Positions 10,911-19,074 of a stretch of 64,000 nt of DNA are shown piece by piece. Each line of letters opens with the position of its first letter. Positions within the stretch are counted from its first letter, which is position 1. Source of the DNA: Pseudomonas sp. GD04091 (lineage in GTDB: Bacteria; Pseudomonadota; Gammaproteobacteria; Pseudomonadales; Pseudomonadaceae); assembly GCF_029836165.1 (NCBI RefSeq), contig NZ_JAOEBG010000020.1:56551-120550 (forward strand), written 5' to 3'. The translations under genes were made by a program, and so were the position numbers. The notes under the pieces are model-generated. The model was not told the DNA's origin. It made no database searches and saw only the letters and a program-made list of their open reading frames with translations.

Positions 10911-11235
10911 GTCAGACCTCCGTGTATCAACGAATGCCCGAGTATGTGGCGCCCCGGCGTCAATGGCCAGCATTCTTCGCTCAAGTTGTGGCGATTGCAT
11001 CCGACACTGTATGGCCAACCGATTGTCGGAAATCGCGTACACGAACAGCCAGGAATGACGCACATGCGTGCAGCGATTGTCTGATTGCCACCATGCGGAT
11101 TGATACACACCCCGGTCACCGGGATAATGCGCGCCACTCGCCCATGCGCTCCCCTGCAAGGCAGGTGGCCAGGGATCACTCCCACGGCAAGGAAATCCTT
11201 CAGGGTAGACAGCAGACGCGAACGTCACATTAAAC
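10911..11235. other. Divergent regulatory region between parA and the APE operon
   Basis: 325 bases without a supported gene. It contains the AGGT ribosome site of parA at its left edge and a strong sigma70-like promoter facing the APE operon (listed separately). The ~100 bases between that promoter and the first APE start would form a long 5' leader with several short GC-rich palindromes. No small gene or RNA was recognised. Confidence 0.6.
11100..11128 (+). promoter_or_regulatory. Probable APE operon promoter with palindrome in the spacer
   Basis: TTGATA, a 17-base spacer, then GATAAT is a near-consensus sigma70 promoter reading toward the APE genes. The spacer carries the inverted repeat CCCGGT-C-ACCGGG (11111-11123), placed where a repressor or MerR-type activator could act. 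The start site would be near 11135. Confidence 0.6.
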
Positions 11236-11952
11236 ATGATCAGCTTCGACATCAGCCAATGGCGTGCCTGGGCCCCCGGCCTGCAGACACCCGCCGACTG
11301 GCAGGCATGGGCGCACGGTGAGTTGCAACCGCATCAGGACGGGGCAGCTCCCGATGTAGCGTTCCTGCCCGCCATGCAACGCCGTCGCCTCAGCCACTTG
11401 GCGCGCATGGCCTTCGCCGTGGGCTGGCCGCTTGCCCAAGGGCACGCGCGGTTGCCTTTGGTGTTCGTCTCGCGCCATGGCGAAACGCCGCGGACCTTCT
11501 CGATACTTAGCGAACTGGCCGCGGCTCAGCCGTTGTCGCCCACCCAGTTCAGCCTGTCGGTGCACAACGCGGTGATCGGTCAGTGGTCGATCCTGCGCGG
11601 CTCGACCTGCGAGATGACGGCCCTGGCCGCGGCCGGCGATGGTTTCGAGCACGGCCTGCTCGAAGCGGCCACGCTGCTGGCCGAGGGCGCCCCGGCGGTA
11701 CTCGTGGTGGTGGCCGAGGAGCTGCCCCCCGAGGCCTACCGCCCCTGGATCGATGACGTGCCCTTCGCCTATGCCCTGGGCTTGCTGCTGACCCCGGGAA
11801 CGCAATGGCTGTTGACCCCTGGCCAGGCGGTCACTCCCGCCACGGCGCCTCTGCCCCACGCCCTGAGCTGGTTGCAAGCCTCGCTGAGCGGCCGGGATTC
11901 CTTCACCCACACATGGAAGCGTCGTACATGGAACTGGCAACGCCAACCGTGA
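11236..11952 (+). CDS. apeC: APE ketosynthase-like chain-length-factor subunit
   Basis: 238 residues with the fold signature of the N-terminal half of a beta-ketoacyl synthase (Ketoacyl-synt_2 family). The SVHNAVIGQWSIL and GLLEAATLLAEGAPA stretches align with the KS dimer core. It has no Cys-His-His catalytic set. In studied APE systems such a protein pairs with the active KS (here 25711-26904) as a chain-length factor; that pairing is inferred here. It is the first gene of the operon. It ends inside the next gene's start region. Confidence 0.85.
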   Translation: MISFDISQWRAWAPGLQTPADWQAWAHGELQPHQDGAAPDVAFLPAMQRRRLSHLARMAFAVGWPLAQGHARLPLVFVSRHGETPRTFSILSELAAAQPLSPTQFSLSVHNAVIGQWSILRGSTCEMTALAAAGDGFEHGLLEAATLLAEGAPAVLVVVAEELPPEAYRPWIDDVPFAYALGLLLTPGTQWLLTPGQAVTPATAPLPHALSWLQASLSGRDSFTHTWKRRTWNWQRQP

Positions 11953-12746
11953 CCCGGACGCGGGACGCCTATCACTGGCGCCTGCTGGCCACCGCCGCGA
12001 GCTTCGTGCTGTTCGGGCTGGGCGGGCTGGGCCTGCGCGTGCTGGTGTTTCCCCTGCTCGCCTGCCTGCCCGGCGGCGCCGAGCGCCACCGCCAGCGCGC
12101 GCGCCATACCATCAGCTGGCTGTTCTGGCGCTTCGTGCGCTTCATGCACGCCAGCGGCGTGCTCACCTACCAGATCGAGGGCGCCGAGCGCCTCGGGCGC
12201 CCCGGGCAGATGATCATCGCCAACCACCCCTCGCTGATCGACGTGGTGTTCCTCATCGGCCTCGTGCGCCAGGCCAACTGCGTGGTCAAGCAGAGCCTGT
12301 TCGACAATCCGTTCACCCGTGGCCCGGTGAGCGAGGCCCAGTACATCGGCAACGACGGCAGCATGGACATGCTCGACACCGCAGTAGCCTCGCTGCGACA
12401 AGGCCAGACCCTGGTCATCTTCCCCGAGGGCACACGCACCCCGCCCGGCCAGGCGCCCGCCTTTCATCGCGGCGCCGCCGCCATCGCCCTGCGCGGTGCG
12501 AAGATCATCACCCCGGTGACCATCCAGGTCAGCCCCACCACCCTGACCAAGCACGAACCCTGGTACCGCATCCCCGCCCGCCGCGTGCATTTCACCCTGC
12601 GGGTCGGCGCCGATATCGACCCCCAGGCCTTCGCGGCGCTGGGGCCGGCGCCCCAGGCCTCGCGCAAACTCAACGACCACCTGCACCAGCACTACATCAA
12701 GGAGCTCGCCGCCGATGAGCGCGCCACAGCAAGACCTCAACCGTGA
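11928..12746 (+). CDS. 1-acyl-glycerol-3-phosphate acyltransferase-like protein
   Basis: PlsC-family acyltransferase of 272 residues, predicted to attach an acyl or polyene chain to a lipid precursor at the inner membrane. Motif I NHPSLID (NHx4D) and motif III FPEGTR are intact, and one or two N-terminal hydrophobic segments anchor it. The start at 11928 has a GGAAG site 8 bases upstream; an alternative ATG lies 15 bases earlier at 11913. It overlaps the genes on both sides. Typical APE loci carry this gene at the same position, beside the ACPs. Confidence 0.87.
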   Translation: MELATPTVTRTRDAYHWRLLATAASFVLFGLGGLGLRVLVFPLLACLPGGAERHRQRARHTISWLFWRFVRFMHASGVLTYQIEGAERLGRPGQMIIANHPSLIDVVFLIGLVRQANCVVKQSLFDNPFTRGPVSEAQYIGNDGSMDMLDTAVASLRQGQTLVIFPEGTRTPPGQAPAFHRGAAAIALRGAKIITPVTIQVSPTTLTKHEPWYRIPARRVHFTLRVGADIDPQAFAALGPAPQASRKLNDHLHQHYIKELAADERATARPQP

Positions 12747-12987
12747 CCTCAAGCAGCTGATCATCGACGCCCTGGGGCTCGAGGACATCGGCGTGGAGGA
12801 CATCGCCGACGACCAGACCCTGTTCGGCGAAGGCCTGGGCCTGGACTCGGTGGATGCACTCGAGCTCGGCCTGGCGATCCAGAAACGCTACGGCATCAAG
12901 ATCGATGCCGACGCCAAGGACACCCGCAACCATTTCAGCAGCGTGGCCGCCCTGGCCGCGTTCGTCACTGCCCGTAAGGCCGCCTGA
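12715..12987 (+). CDS. apeE: APE acyl carrier protein 1
   Basis: 90-residue acidic acyl carrier protein. The 4'-phosphopantetheine attachment Ser is residue 45 in GLDSVDALEL. It carries the growing aryl-polyene chain. It overlaps the acyltransferase gene by 32 bases and is followed 9 bases later by a second ACP. No phosphopantetheinyl transferase gene is in the window, so activation must come from elsewhere. Confidence 0.93.
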   Translation: MSAPQQDLNRDLKQLIIDALGLEDIGVEDIADDQTLFGEGLGLDSVDALELGLAIQKRYGIKIDADAKDTRNHFSSVAALAAFVTARKAA

Positions 12988-12996
12988 GACCGTCCC

Positions 12997-13251
12997 ATGC
13001 AAACCCGCGAAGACATCTTCAACATCCTGCGCGACGCCCTGGTCGAGCTGTTCGAACTGGAGCCGGCGAGCATCAGCCTGCAGTCCAACCTCTACCAGGA
13101 TCTGGAAATCGACAGCATCGACGCCGTCGATCTGATCGACCACATCAAGCGCCAGACCGGCAAGAAGATCGCCGCCGATGACTTCAAGTCGGTGCGTACC
13201 GTCAATGACGTGGTCGAAGCCGTGTTCCGCCTGGTCAATCCCAGCGCATGA
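12997..13251 (+). CDS. apeF: APE acyl carrier protein 2
   Basis: 84-residue acyl carrier protein with the attachment Ser at residue 40 in EIDSIDAVDL. Paired ACPs are standard in APE clusters, one thought to receive the aryl starter and the other the extender chain; which is which cannot be read here. Its last codons overlap the start of the next gene by 4 bases (ATGA). Confidence 0.93.
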   Translation: MQTREDIFNILRDALVELFELEPASISLQSNLYQDLEIDSIDAVDLIDHIKRQTGKKIAADDFKSVRTVNDVVEAVFRLVNPSA

Positions 13252-13793
13252 AGCGCCTGATCGGCCTCGGCCTGCTGTTGGCCGGCGTGCTGTATCCCTT
13301 TGCGGTGCATTTCGGCATGGGCCACTTCGCCCCCTGGCAGTTCGGTCTGCTGCTCGGCGCGTTGTGGCTGGCTCGTGCCCTGAGCGCGCCACGCCGTCCC
13401 GGCAGCCTGTGGATGGCCATCGCCGCCCTGGCGTTCTGCGCCCTGCTGGGCCTGTCCGACAGCCCGCAGCTGCTGCGCTGGTACCCGGTGCTGATCAGCG
13501 CGTTCATGCTCGCCCTGTTCGGGGGCACCTTGCTGCACGGCATGCCCATGGCCGAACGCCTGGCCCGCCTGCGCGACCCGGAACTGCCGCCACGGGCGGT
13601 GCGCTACACGCGCCAGGTCACCCAGGCGTGGAGCCTGTTCTTCCTGCTCAATGGCCTGATCGCCGCCGGCCTTACCCTGTGGGCGCCGCTGAGCTGGTGG
13701 ACCCTGTACAACGGCCTGATCGCCTATGCCGCGATGGGCCTGCTGTTCGCCATCGAATGGCTGATACGACAACGTGTGCGAGGACGCTCATGA
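13248..13793 (+). CDS. APE cluster membrane protein (COG4648 type)
   Basis: 181-residue integral membrane protein with about five hydrophobic segments and an Arg-rich C-terminus. It matches the small conserved membrane protein found between the ACP and ligase genes in APE clusters. Its biochemical role is not known; assistance in product transfer at the inner membrane is a guess. Translational coupling is likely, with 4-base overlaps at both ends. Confidence 0.8.
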   Translation: MKRLIGLGLLLAGVLYPFAVHFGMGHFAPWQFGLLLGALWLARALSAPRRPGSLWMAIAALAFCALLGLSDSPQLLRWYPVLISAFMLALFGGTLLHGMPMAERLARLRDPELPPRAVRYTRQVTQAWSLFFLLNGLIAAGLTLWAPLSWWTLYNGLIAYAAMGLLFAIEWLIRQRVRGRS

Positions 13794-15469
13794 GCTGGAT
13801 CAACCTCGAACACCTGCTGCGCCCGCTGGATGCGCCGCGCCAGGTGACCCAGGCACCCGACCTGGACCACGCCCAGCTGTGCCATCAGGCCCTGCGCCTG
13901 GCCGGCGGCCTGCGCCAACGTGGCGTAACGCGCCTGGCCGTGCACCTGGAGGACGCCGCGCAATTGGCCATCGCCCTGCTCGGCGCATGGCGCGCCGGGG
14001 TCGAGGTGCTACTGCCGGCCGACCTGCAGCCGGGCACGCGCGAGCGCTGGGGCAACCAGGTTGACCTGTGGCTCAGCGACCAGGCCGGCGATGCCGCCCT
14101 GGAGGCCCTGCTGGCGGATCCACTGCCCTGGACCGACCTGGACCTCGCGCAGTGCCGCATCAGCCTGTGCACCTCCGGTTCCAGCGGCGAGCCCAAGCGC
14201 ATCGACAAGCAGCTGCGCCAGCTGGCCAATGAAGTGAGTGCCCTCGAACACCTGTGGGGCAGCACCCTGGGCGACGCCTGGATCATCGGCAGCGTCGCCA
14301 CCCAGCACATCTACGGCCTGCTGTTTCGCGTGCTCTGGCCACTGTGCGCCGGGCGTGGCTTCGAGCGCCGCCAGTTGCCCTTCCCCGAGGACCTGCAACG
14401 CGCCAGCCGCGAGCATCCGGCATTCGCCTGGGTGGCCAGCCCGGCACTGCTCAAGCGCATGGGCGACAACCTCGACTGGCCGGCCCTGCAAGCGGTGCGC
14501 AAGGTATTCTCCTCTGGCGGCGAGTTGCCCACCGAGGCCGCGGGGCGCCTGCACCAACGCCTCGGCCAGTGGCCCACGGAGATCCTCGGCAGTTCCGAGA
14601 CCGGTGGCATCGCCTGGCGCCAGGGCGAAACGCTTTGGCAGCCGTTCGTCGACGTCCGCCTGAGCCAGGACGAGCACGGTGCGCTACGCATCGCTTCGCC
14701 CTACCTGCCCGACGGGCATGTCGAGCAGAGCGCCGATGCCGCCGAACTGACCGAGGACGGACGCTTTCGTCTGCTCGGGCGCCTCGACCGCATCGTCAAG
14801 CTGGAAGAAAAGCGGGTGTCCCTGCCCATGCTGGAGCATGCCCTGGGCGCCCACGCCTGGGTCGCCGAAGCCCGCCTGGGCATGATCGAGGAAGGCCGTG
14901 CCTACCTTGGGGCAGTGGTGGTGCTCTCGCCGAGCGGCCTGCATGCCCTGCGCAACCAGGGACGCCGAGCACTGGTGCAAGGCCTGCGCGCCCACCTGGC
15001 CGGGCACTGCGAGCCACTGGCCCTGCCCCGCCGCTGGCGGCTGGTACGACAAATGCCGCTCAACGCCCAGGGCAAGCTGCCCCAGGCCACCCTGCAGGCG
15101 CTGCTGCTCGCCCCGCGCAGCCTGGCCCCGGAGGTGCTGGAGCTGCGTCACGAGCAAGGCGAAACGCATCTGCGCCTGGCCGTGCCTGTGGACCTGGCCT
15201 GCTTTACCGGGCACTTCCCGCGCACCCCCGTGTTGCCAGGCGTCGTGCAGGTGGACTGGGCCATCGCCCTGGCCGGCGAGCGGCTTGGCATCCAGGGCCG
15301 CTTCGCCGGCATGGAGGTGCTCAAGTTCCAGCAACTGGTGCGCCCCGGCGACGAACTGACCCTGACCCTGCGCTTCGACAGCGAGCGCGGCAAGCTGTAC
15401 TTCGCCTACACCTGCGCCGGGCTGGCCTGCTCCAGTGGTCGCATCCTGCTGGAGGTGGCGCGTGCATAA
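13790..15469 (+). CDS. apeH: APE starter-unit acyl-AMP ligase fused to a hotdog dehydratase
   Basis: 559 residues in one frame. Residues 1-~430 form an AMP-dependent ligase: phosphate-binding loop SLCTSGSSGEPK (125-136), GSSETGG near 270 and the hinge region LGRLDRIVKLEEKR. It should activate an aryl acid and load it on an ACP. Residues ~445-559 form a FabZ-like hotdog domain with the GHFPRTPVLPG motif (His475), which would dehydrate 3-hydroxyacyl-ACPs. In other APE loci these two activities are described as separate proteins (ApeH, ApeI). The ATG at 13790 was chosen because it overlaps the previous stop as ATGA; the frame is open far upstream but that part is ACP/membrane-protein shadow. Confidence 0.9.
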   Translation: MSWINLEHLLRPLDAPRQVTQAPDLDHAQLCHQALRLAGGLRQRGVTRLAVHLEDAAQLAIALLGAWRAGVEVLLPADLQPGTRERWGNQVDLWLSDQAGDAALEALLADPLPWTDLDLAQCRISLCTSGSSGEPKRIDKQLRQLANEVSALEHLWGSTLGDAWIIGSVATQHIYGLLFRVLWPLCAGRGFERRQLPFPEDLQRASREHPAFAWVASPALLKRMGDNLDWPALQAVRKVFSSGGELPTEAAGRLHQRLGQWPTEILGSSETGGIAWRQGETLWQPFVDVRLSQDEHGALRIASPYLPDGHVEQSADAAELTEDGRFRLLGRLDRIVKLEEKRVSLPMLEHALGAHAWVAEARLGMIEEGRAYLGAVVVLSPSGLHALRNQGRRALVQGLRAHLAGHCEPLALPRRWRLVRQMPLNAQGKLPQATLQALLLAPRSLAPEVLELRHEQGETHLRLAVPVDLACFTGHFPRTPVLPGVVQVDWAIALAGERLGIQGRFAGMEVLKFQQLVRPGDELTLTLRFDSERGKLYFAYTCAGLACSSGRILLEVARA

Positions 15470-16196
15470 GCCCTGCGCCGTGATCCCGGTGTACAACCAC
15501 GAGCAGGCGCTGCCCGCCGTGGTGGCCGACCTGCAGCACGCCGGCCTGCCCTGCGTGCTGGTCGACGACGCCAGCCATGCGGCCTGCGCCCAGGTCCTGC
15601 GGCAACTGGCCGGGCAGGCCGACGTGTACCTGGTCACCCTCCCGGTGAACCAGGGCAAGGGCGGCGCGGTCATGGCCGGGCTGCGCGAAGCTTCGCGCCT
15701 GGGCTTCAGCCATGCCCTGCAGGTGGATGCCGATGGCCAGCACGACCTGGCCGACGTCAGCCGCTTCCTGGAACAATCCCAGGCTTTCCCGCAGGCGCTG
15801 GTGTGCGGCTATCCGCAGTACGACGCCAGCGTGCCCAAGGGTCGCCTGTATGCCCGTTACCTGACCCATGTCTGGGTCTGGATCAACAGCCTGTCGCTGC
15901 AGATCCCCGACTCGATGTGCGGCTTTCGGGTCTACCCATTGCCCGCGACCCTGGCGATGATCGACAGCGTCGCCCTTGGGCGGCGCATGGACTTCGATCC
16001 GGAGATCCTGGTGCGCCTGGCCTGGCGCAACCAGCCGATGCGCTGGCTGCCGACCCGGGTTCACTACCCGCAGGACGGCCTGTCGCACTTCCGGCTGTTC
16101 CACGACAACGCGCTGATCTCCAAGATGCACGCCAAGCTGTTCTTCGGCATGCTCCTGCGCGCGCCGCTGATCCTCTGGCGCAGGTGGCGTGCATGA
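15462..16196 (+). CDS. APE family 2 glycosyltransferase
   Basis: 244-residue GT-A glycosyltransferase. The nucleotide-sugar motifs VIPVYNHE, LVDDAS and VDADGQHD are present. It probably adds a sugar to the polyene or its lipid anchor; donor and acceptor are unknown. The GTG start has a GGAGG site 6 bases upstream and overlaps the ligase stop by 8 bases. Confidence 0.87.
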   Translation: MHKPCAVIPVYNHEQALPAVVADLQHAGLPCVLVDDASHAACAQVLRQLAGQADVYLVTLPVNQGKGGAVMAGLREASRLGFSHALQVDADGQHDLADVSRFLEQSQAFPQALVCGYPQYDASVPKGRLYARYLTHVWVWINSLSLQIPDSMCGFRVYPLPATLAMIDSVALGRRMDFDPEILVRLAWRNQPMRWLPTRVHYPQDGLSHFRLFHDNALISKMHAKLFFGMLLRAPLILWRRWRA

Positions 16197-17131
16197 GCCA
16201 GCAGCCCAGGCACTGGGCCGAGCACCAGGAGCGCGGCAGCTTCTGGCTGATGAAGCTGACCGCCACCCTGGTGCGCCTGCTTGGCCGACGCCTGCTCAGC
16301 CCGCTGATCCATGTCATCGTCGCGTACTTCTTCCTGTTCGGCCGCCGCGCCCGGCGCAGTGCCTGGCAGTACCAGCAGCGGCTCGCCCGCTGGAATGGCG
16401 GACAGACGCCGATGCCCGGCCAGTGGCAGGTGTTTCGCCAGTTCATGGCCTTTGCCGACGCGCTGCTGGACAAGCTCGACGTGTGGAACGGCAAGCTGCG
16501 CCTGGAGGACATCGAGATCGACGACCCGGCGCAGTTGCGCCTGCAACTGCGCGGCACGCGTGGCCAGATGCTGGTGGGCGCGCACCTGGGCAACCTCGAG
16601 GTGTGCCGTGCCCTGGCCGAGCTCGGCGAGCAGGTGACCATGAACGTGCTGGTGCACACCCGCCACGCCGAACGCTTCAATCGCCTGCTGGGCGAGGCCG
16701 GGGCGAGCAACCTGCGGTTGATCCAGGTGAGCGAGCTGGACCCCGCGGTCATGCTGCAGCTGTCCGAGCGCCTGGAGCGCGGCGAGTGGCTGGCCATCGC
16801 CGGCGACCGGGTGCCCCTGCACGGCGCGCGCACCGTCGAAGTGGACTTTCTCGGGCACCCGGCCGCCTTCCCGCAAGGCCCCTGGCTGCTGGCCGGCATG
16901 CTCGAATGCCCGCTCAACCTGCTGTTCTGCCTCAAGCACCAGGGGCGCTACCGGGTCACCCTCGAACCCTTCGCCGAGCGCGTGCACTGGCGGCGCGGCC
17001 AGCGCGACCAGGTGATCGCCGAGTGGGCCGCGCGCTATGCCCAGCGCCTGGGCCACTACTGCGGCCAGGCACCCTTGCAGTGGTTCAATTTCTACCCTTT
17101 CTGGAAGACCGATGACGATGCATCCGCATGA
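16193..17131 (+). CDS. LpxL/HtrB-family lipid acyltransferase
   Basis: 312-residue member of the lipid A late acyltransferase superfamily with one N-terminal membrane segment (about residues 35-55). The catalytic HLGNLE motif matches Hx4E, and GDRVPLHGARTVEVDFLG is the second conserved block. It is predicted to transfer an acyl or polyene chain to a glycolipid at the inner membrane. It begins with an ATGA overlap with the glycosyltransferase. Together with the PlsC-type enzyme (11928), it suggests the pigment is lipid-linked, as reported for APEs. Confidence 0.87.
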   Translation: MSQQPRHWAEHQERGSFWLMKLTATLVRLLGRRLLSPLIHVIVAYFFLFGRRARRSAWQYQQRLARWNGGQTPMPGQWQVFRQFMAFADALLDKLDVWNGKLRLEDIEIDDPAQLRLQLRGTRGQMLVGAHLGNLEVCRALAELGEQVTMNVLVHTRHAERFNRLLGEAGASNLRLIQVSELDPAVMLQLSERLERGEWLAIAGDRVPLHGARTVEVDFLGHPAAFPQGPWLLAGMLECPLNLLFCLKHQGRYRVTLEPFAERVHWRRGQRDQVIAEWAARYAQRLGHYCGQAPLQWFNFYPFWKTDDDASA

Positions 17132-18656
17132 GCCTGTAACGTTCGGCGAATCGCCGCTCGCGATCGAAGACGTCCTCGCCCTGGCCGAACGCCGGGCGTC
17201 GGCGCGACTGGACAGCGACACCGCCTACCGCGAGCGCATCGAGCGCGGCGCCCGCTTCCTCGACACCCTGCTCGACAAGGAAGGGGTGATCTACGGTGTG
17301 ACCACAGGCTATGGCGACTCCTGCGTGGTCGCCGTGCCGCTGGAGCACGTCGAGGCCCTGCCGCGTCACCTCTACACCTTCCATGGCTGCGGCCTGGGCA
17401 AGCTGCTCGACGCCGTCGCCACCCGCGCCGTGCTCGCCGCCCGCCTGCGCTCGCTGAGCCACGGCGTGTCGGGCGTGCGCCTGGTGCTGCTGGAGCGCCT
17501 GCAGCAGTTCCTCGAGCACGACATCCTGCCGCTGATCCCCGAGGAAGGCTCGGTGGGCGCCAGCGGCGACCTGACGCCCCTGTCGTACGTGGCCGCCACC
17601 TTGTCCGGCGAGCGCGAGGTGATGTACCGAGGCGAGCGCCGTGACAGTGCCGAGGTGCACCGCGAACTGGGCTGGCAGCCGCTGGTGCTGCGGCCCAAGG
17701 AGGCCCTGGCGCTGATGAACGGCACCGCGGTGATGACCGGCCTGGCCTGTCTGGCCTACGCCCGCGCCGACTACCTGCTCAAGCTGGCGACCCGCATCAC
17801 CGCGCTCAACGTCATCGCCCTGCAAGGCAACCCGGAACACTTCGACGAGCGCCTGTTCGCCGCCAAGCCGCACCCCGGCCAGACCCAGGTCGCCGCCTGG
17901 CTGCGCCAGGACCTGGCCATCGACGCCCCGCTGCCATCCCTGCACCGCCTGCAGGACCGCTACTCGCTGCGTTGCGCGCCCCATGTGCTGGGCGTGCTGG
18001 CCGACAGCCTGGGCTGGCTGCGCGGCTTCATCGAGACCGAGCTGAACAGCGCCAACGACAACCCGATCATCGACGGCGACGCCGAGCGCGTGCTGCATGG
18101 CGGGCACTTCTACGGCGGGCACATCGCCTTCGCCATGGACAGCCTGAAGACCCTGGTGGCCAACGTCGCCGACCTGCTCGACCGACAGCTCGCCCTGCTG
18201 GTGGACGTGCGCTACAACCACGGCCTGCCGAGCAACCTATCCGGCGCCGAGGCCGAACGGGCGATGCTCAACCACGGTTTCAAGGCCGTGCAGATCGGCG
18301 CCAGCGCCTGGACCGCCGAAGCGCTCAAGCAGACCATGCCGGCCAGCGTGTTCTCACGCTCCACCGAGTGCCACAACCAGGACAAGGTGAGCATGGGCAC
18401 CATCGCCGCCCGCGACGCCCTGCGCGTACTGGAACTGACCGAGCAGGTCGCCGCCGCGACCCTGCTGGCGGCCAACCAAGGGGTCTGGCTGCGCGCGCGT
18501 CAGGCCGATGCGCGGACATTGCCTGCGACCCTGGCGCGGATGCACGAGGCCCTGCTCGAGGACTTCGCCCCGGTCATCGAGGACCGCGCCCTGGAGCGCG
18601 ACCTGCGCCTGTGCCTGGAGCGCATCGGCCAGCGCCACTGGAGGCTGCATGCGTAA
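17112..18656 (+). CDS. Aromatic amino acid (His/Phe/Tyr) ammonia-lyase of the APE cluster
   Basis: 514-residue MIO-dependent lyase that removes ammonia from an aromatic amino acid to give an arylacrylate, a plausible polyene starter. The cofactor-forming triad Ala150-Ser151-Gly152 is seen in GSVGASGDLTPLSY. Catalytic Tyr61 lies in YGVTTGYG; GNPEHFDE and NSANDNPI are conserved blocks. The selectivity pair is Phe90-His91. By family rules HAL has Ser-His, TAL His-Leu and PAL Phe-Leu, so this mixed pair leaves the substrate open. It overlaps the genes on both sides. It is probably not the hut-operon HAL, because no hut genes are nearby. Confidence 0.88.
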   Translation: MTMHPHEPVTFGESPLAIEDVLALAERRASARLDSDTAYRERIERGARFLDTLLDKEGVIYGVTTGYGDSCVVAVPLEHVEALPRHLYTFHGCGLGKLLDAVATRAVLAARLRSLSHGVSGVRLVLLERLQQFLEHDILPLIPEEGSVGASGDLTPLSYVAATLSGEREVMYRGERRDSAEVHRELGWQPLVLRPKEALALMNGTAVMTGLACLAYARADYLLKLATRITALNVIALQGNPEHFDERLFAAKPHPGQTQVAAWLRQDLAIDAPLPSLHRLQDRYSLRCAPHVLGVLADSLGWLRGFIETELNSANDNPIIDGDAERVLHGGHFYGGHIAFAMDSLKTLVANVADLLDRQLALLVDVRYNHGLPSNLSGAEAERAMLNHGFKAVQIGASAWTAEALKQTMPASVFSRSTECHNQDKVSMGTIAARDALRVLELTEQVAAATLLAANQGVWLRARQADARTLPATLARMHEALLEDFAPVIEDRALERDLRLCLERIGQRHWRLHA

Positions 18657-19074
18657 CCCTGGCGTGTTCCATGTCGACAGCGAAATCGTCGTGCCCTTCT
18701 TCGACGTCGACAGCATGCACATCGTCTGGCACGGCCACTACGTCAAGTACCTCGAGGTCGCGCGTTGCGCCCTGCTCGAGCGCCTGGCCCACGACTATGT
18801 GCGGATGCAGGCCAGCGGCTACGCGTGGCCGGTGATCGACCTGCAGCTGCGCTACATCCGCGGCGCCACCTTCGGCCAGCGCCTGCGCGTGCGGGCCAGC
18901 CTGGTGGAGTGGGAGAACCGCCTGAAGCTGCACTACCTGATCAGCGATGCCGAGACCGGCGAACGCATGACCCGGGCCAGCACCGTGCAGGTTGCCGTGC
19001 ACATCGAAAGCGGCGAAATGCAGCTGGCCTCGCCCCAGGTGATGCTCGATGCCGTCGCCAAGGTGCTGCCATGA
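18649..19074 (+). CDS. Hotdog-fold thioesterase (4HBT/YbgC-like)
   Basis: 141-residue acyl thioesterase. The DVDSMHIVWHGHYVKYLE region (19-36) matches the YbgC/4-hydroxybenzoyl-CoA thioesterase active-site block. It could release the finished aryl polyene from the ACP or clear mis-loaded chains. It starts within the lyase gene (8-base overlap) and its stop overlaps the next start (ATGA). Confidence 0.87.
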   Translation: MRNPGVFHVDSEIVVPFFDVDSMHIVWHGHYVKYLEVARCALLERLAHDYVRMQASGYAWPVIDLQLRYIRGATFGQRLRVRASLVEWENRLKLHYLISDAETGERMTRASTVQVAVHIESGEMQLASPQVMLDAVAKVLP

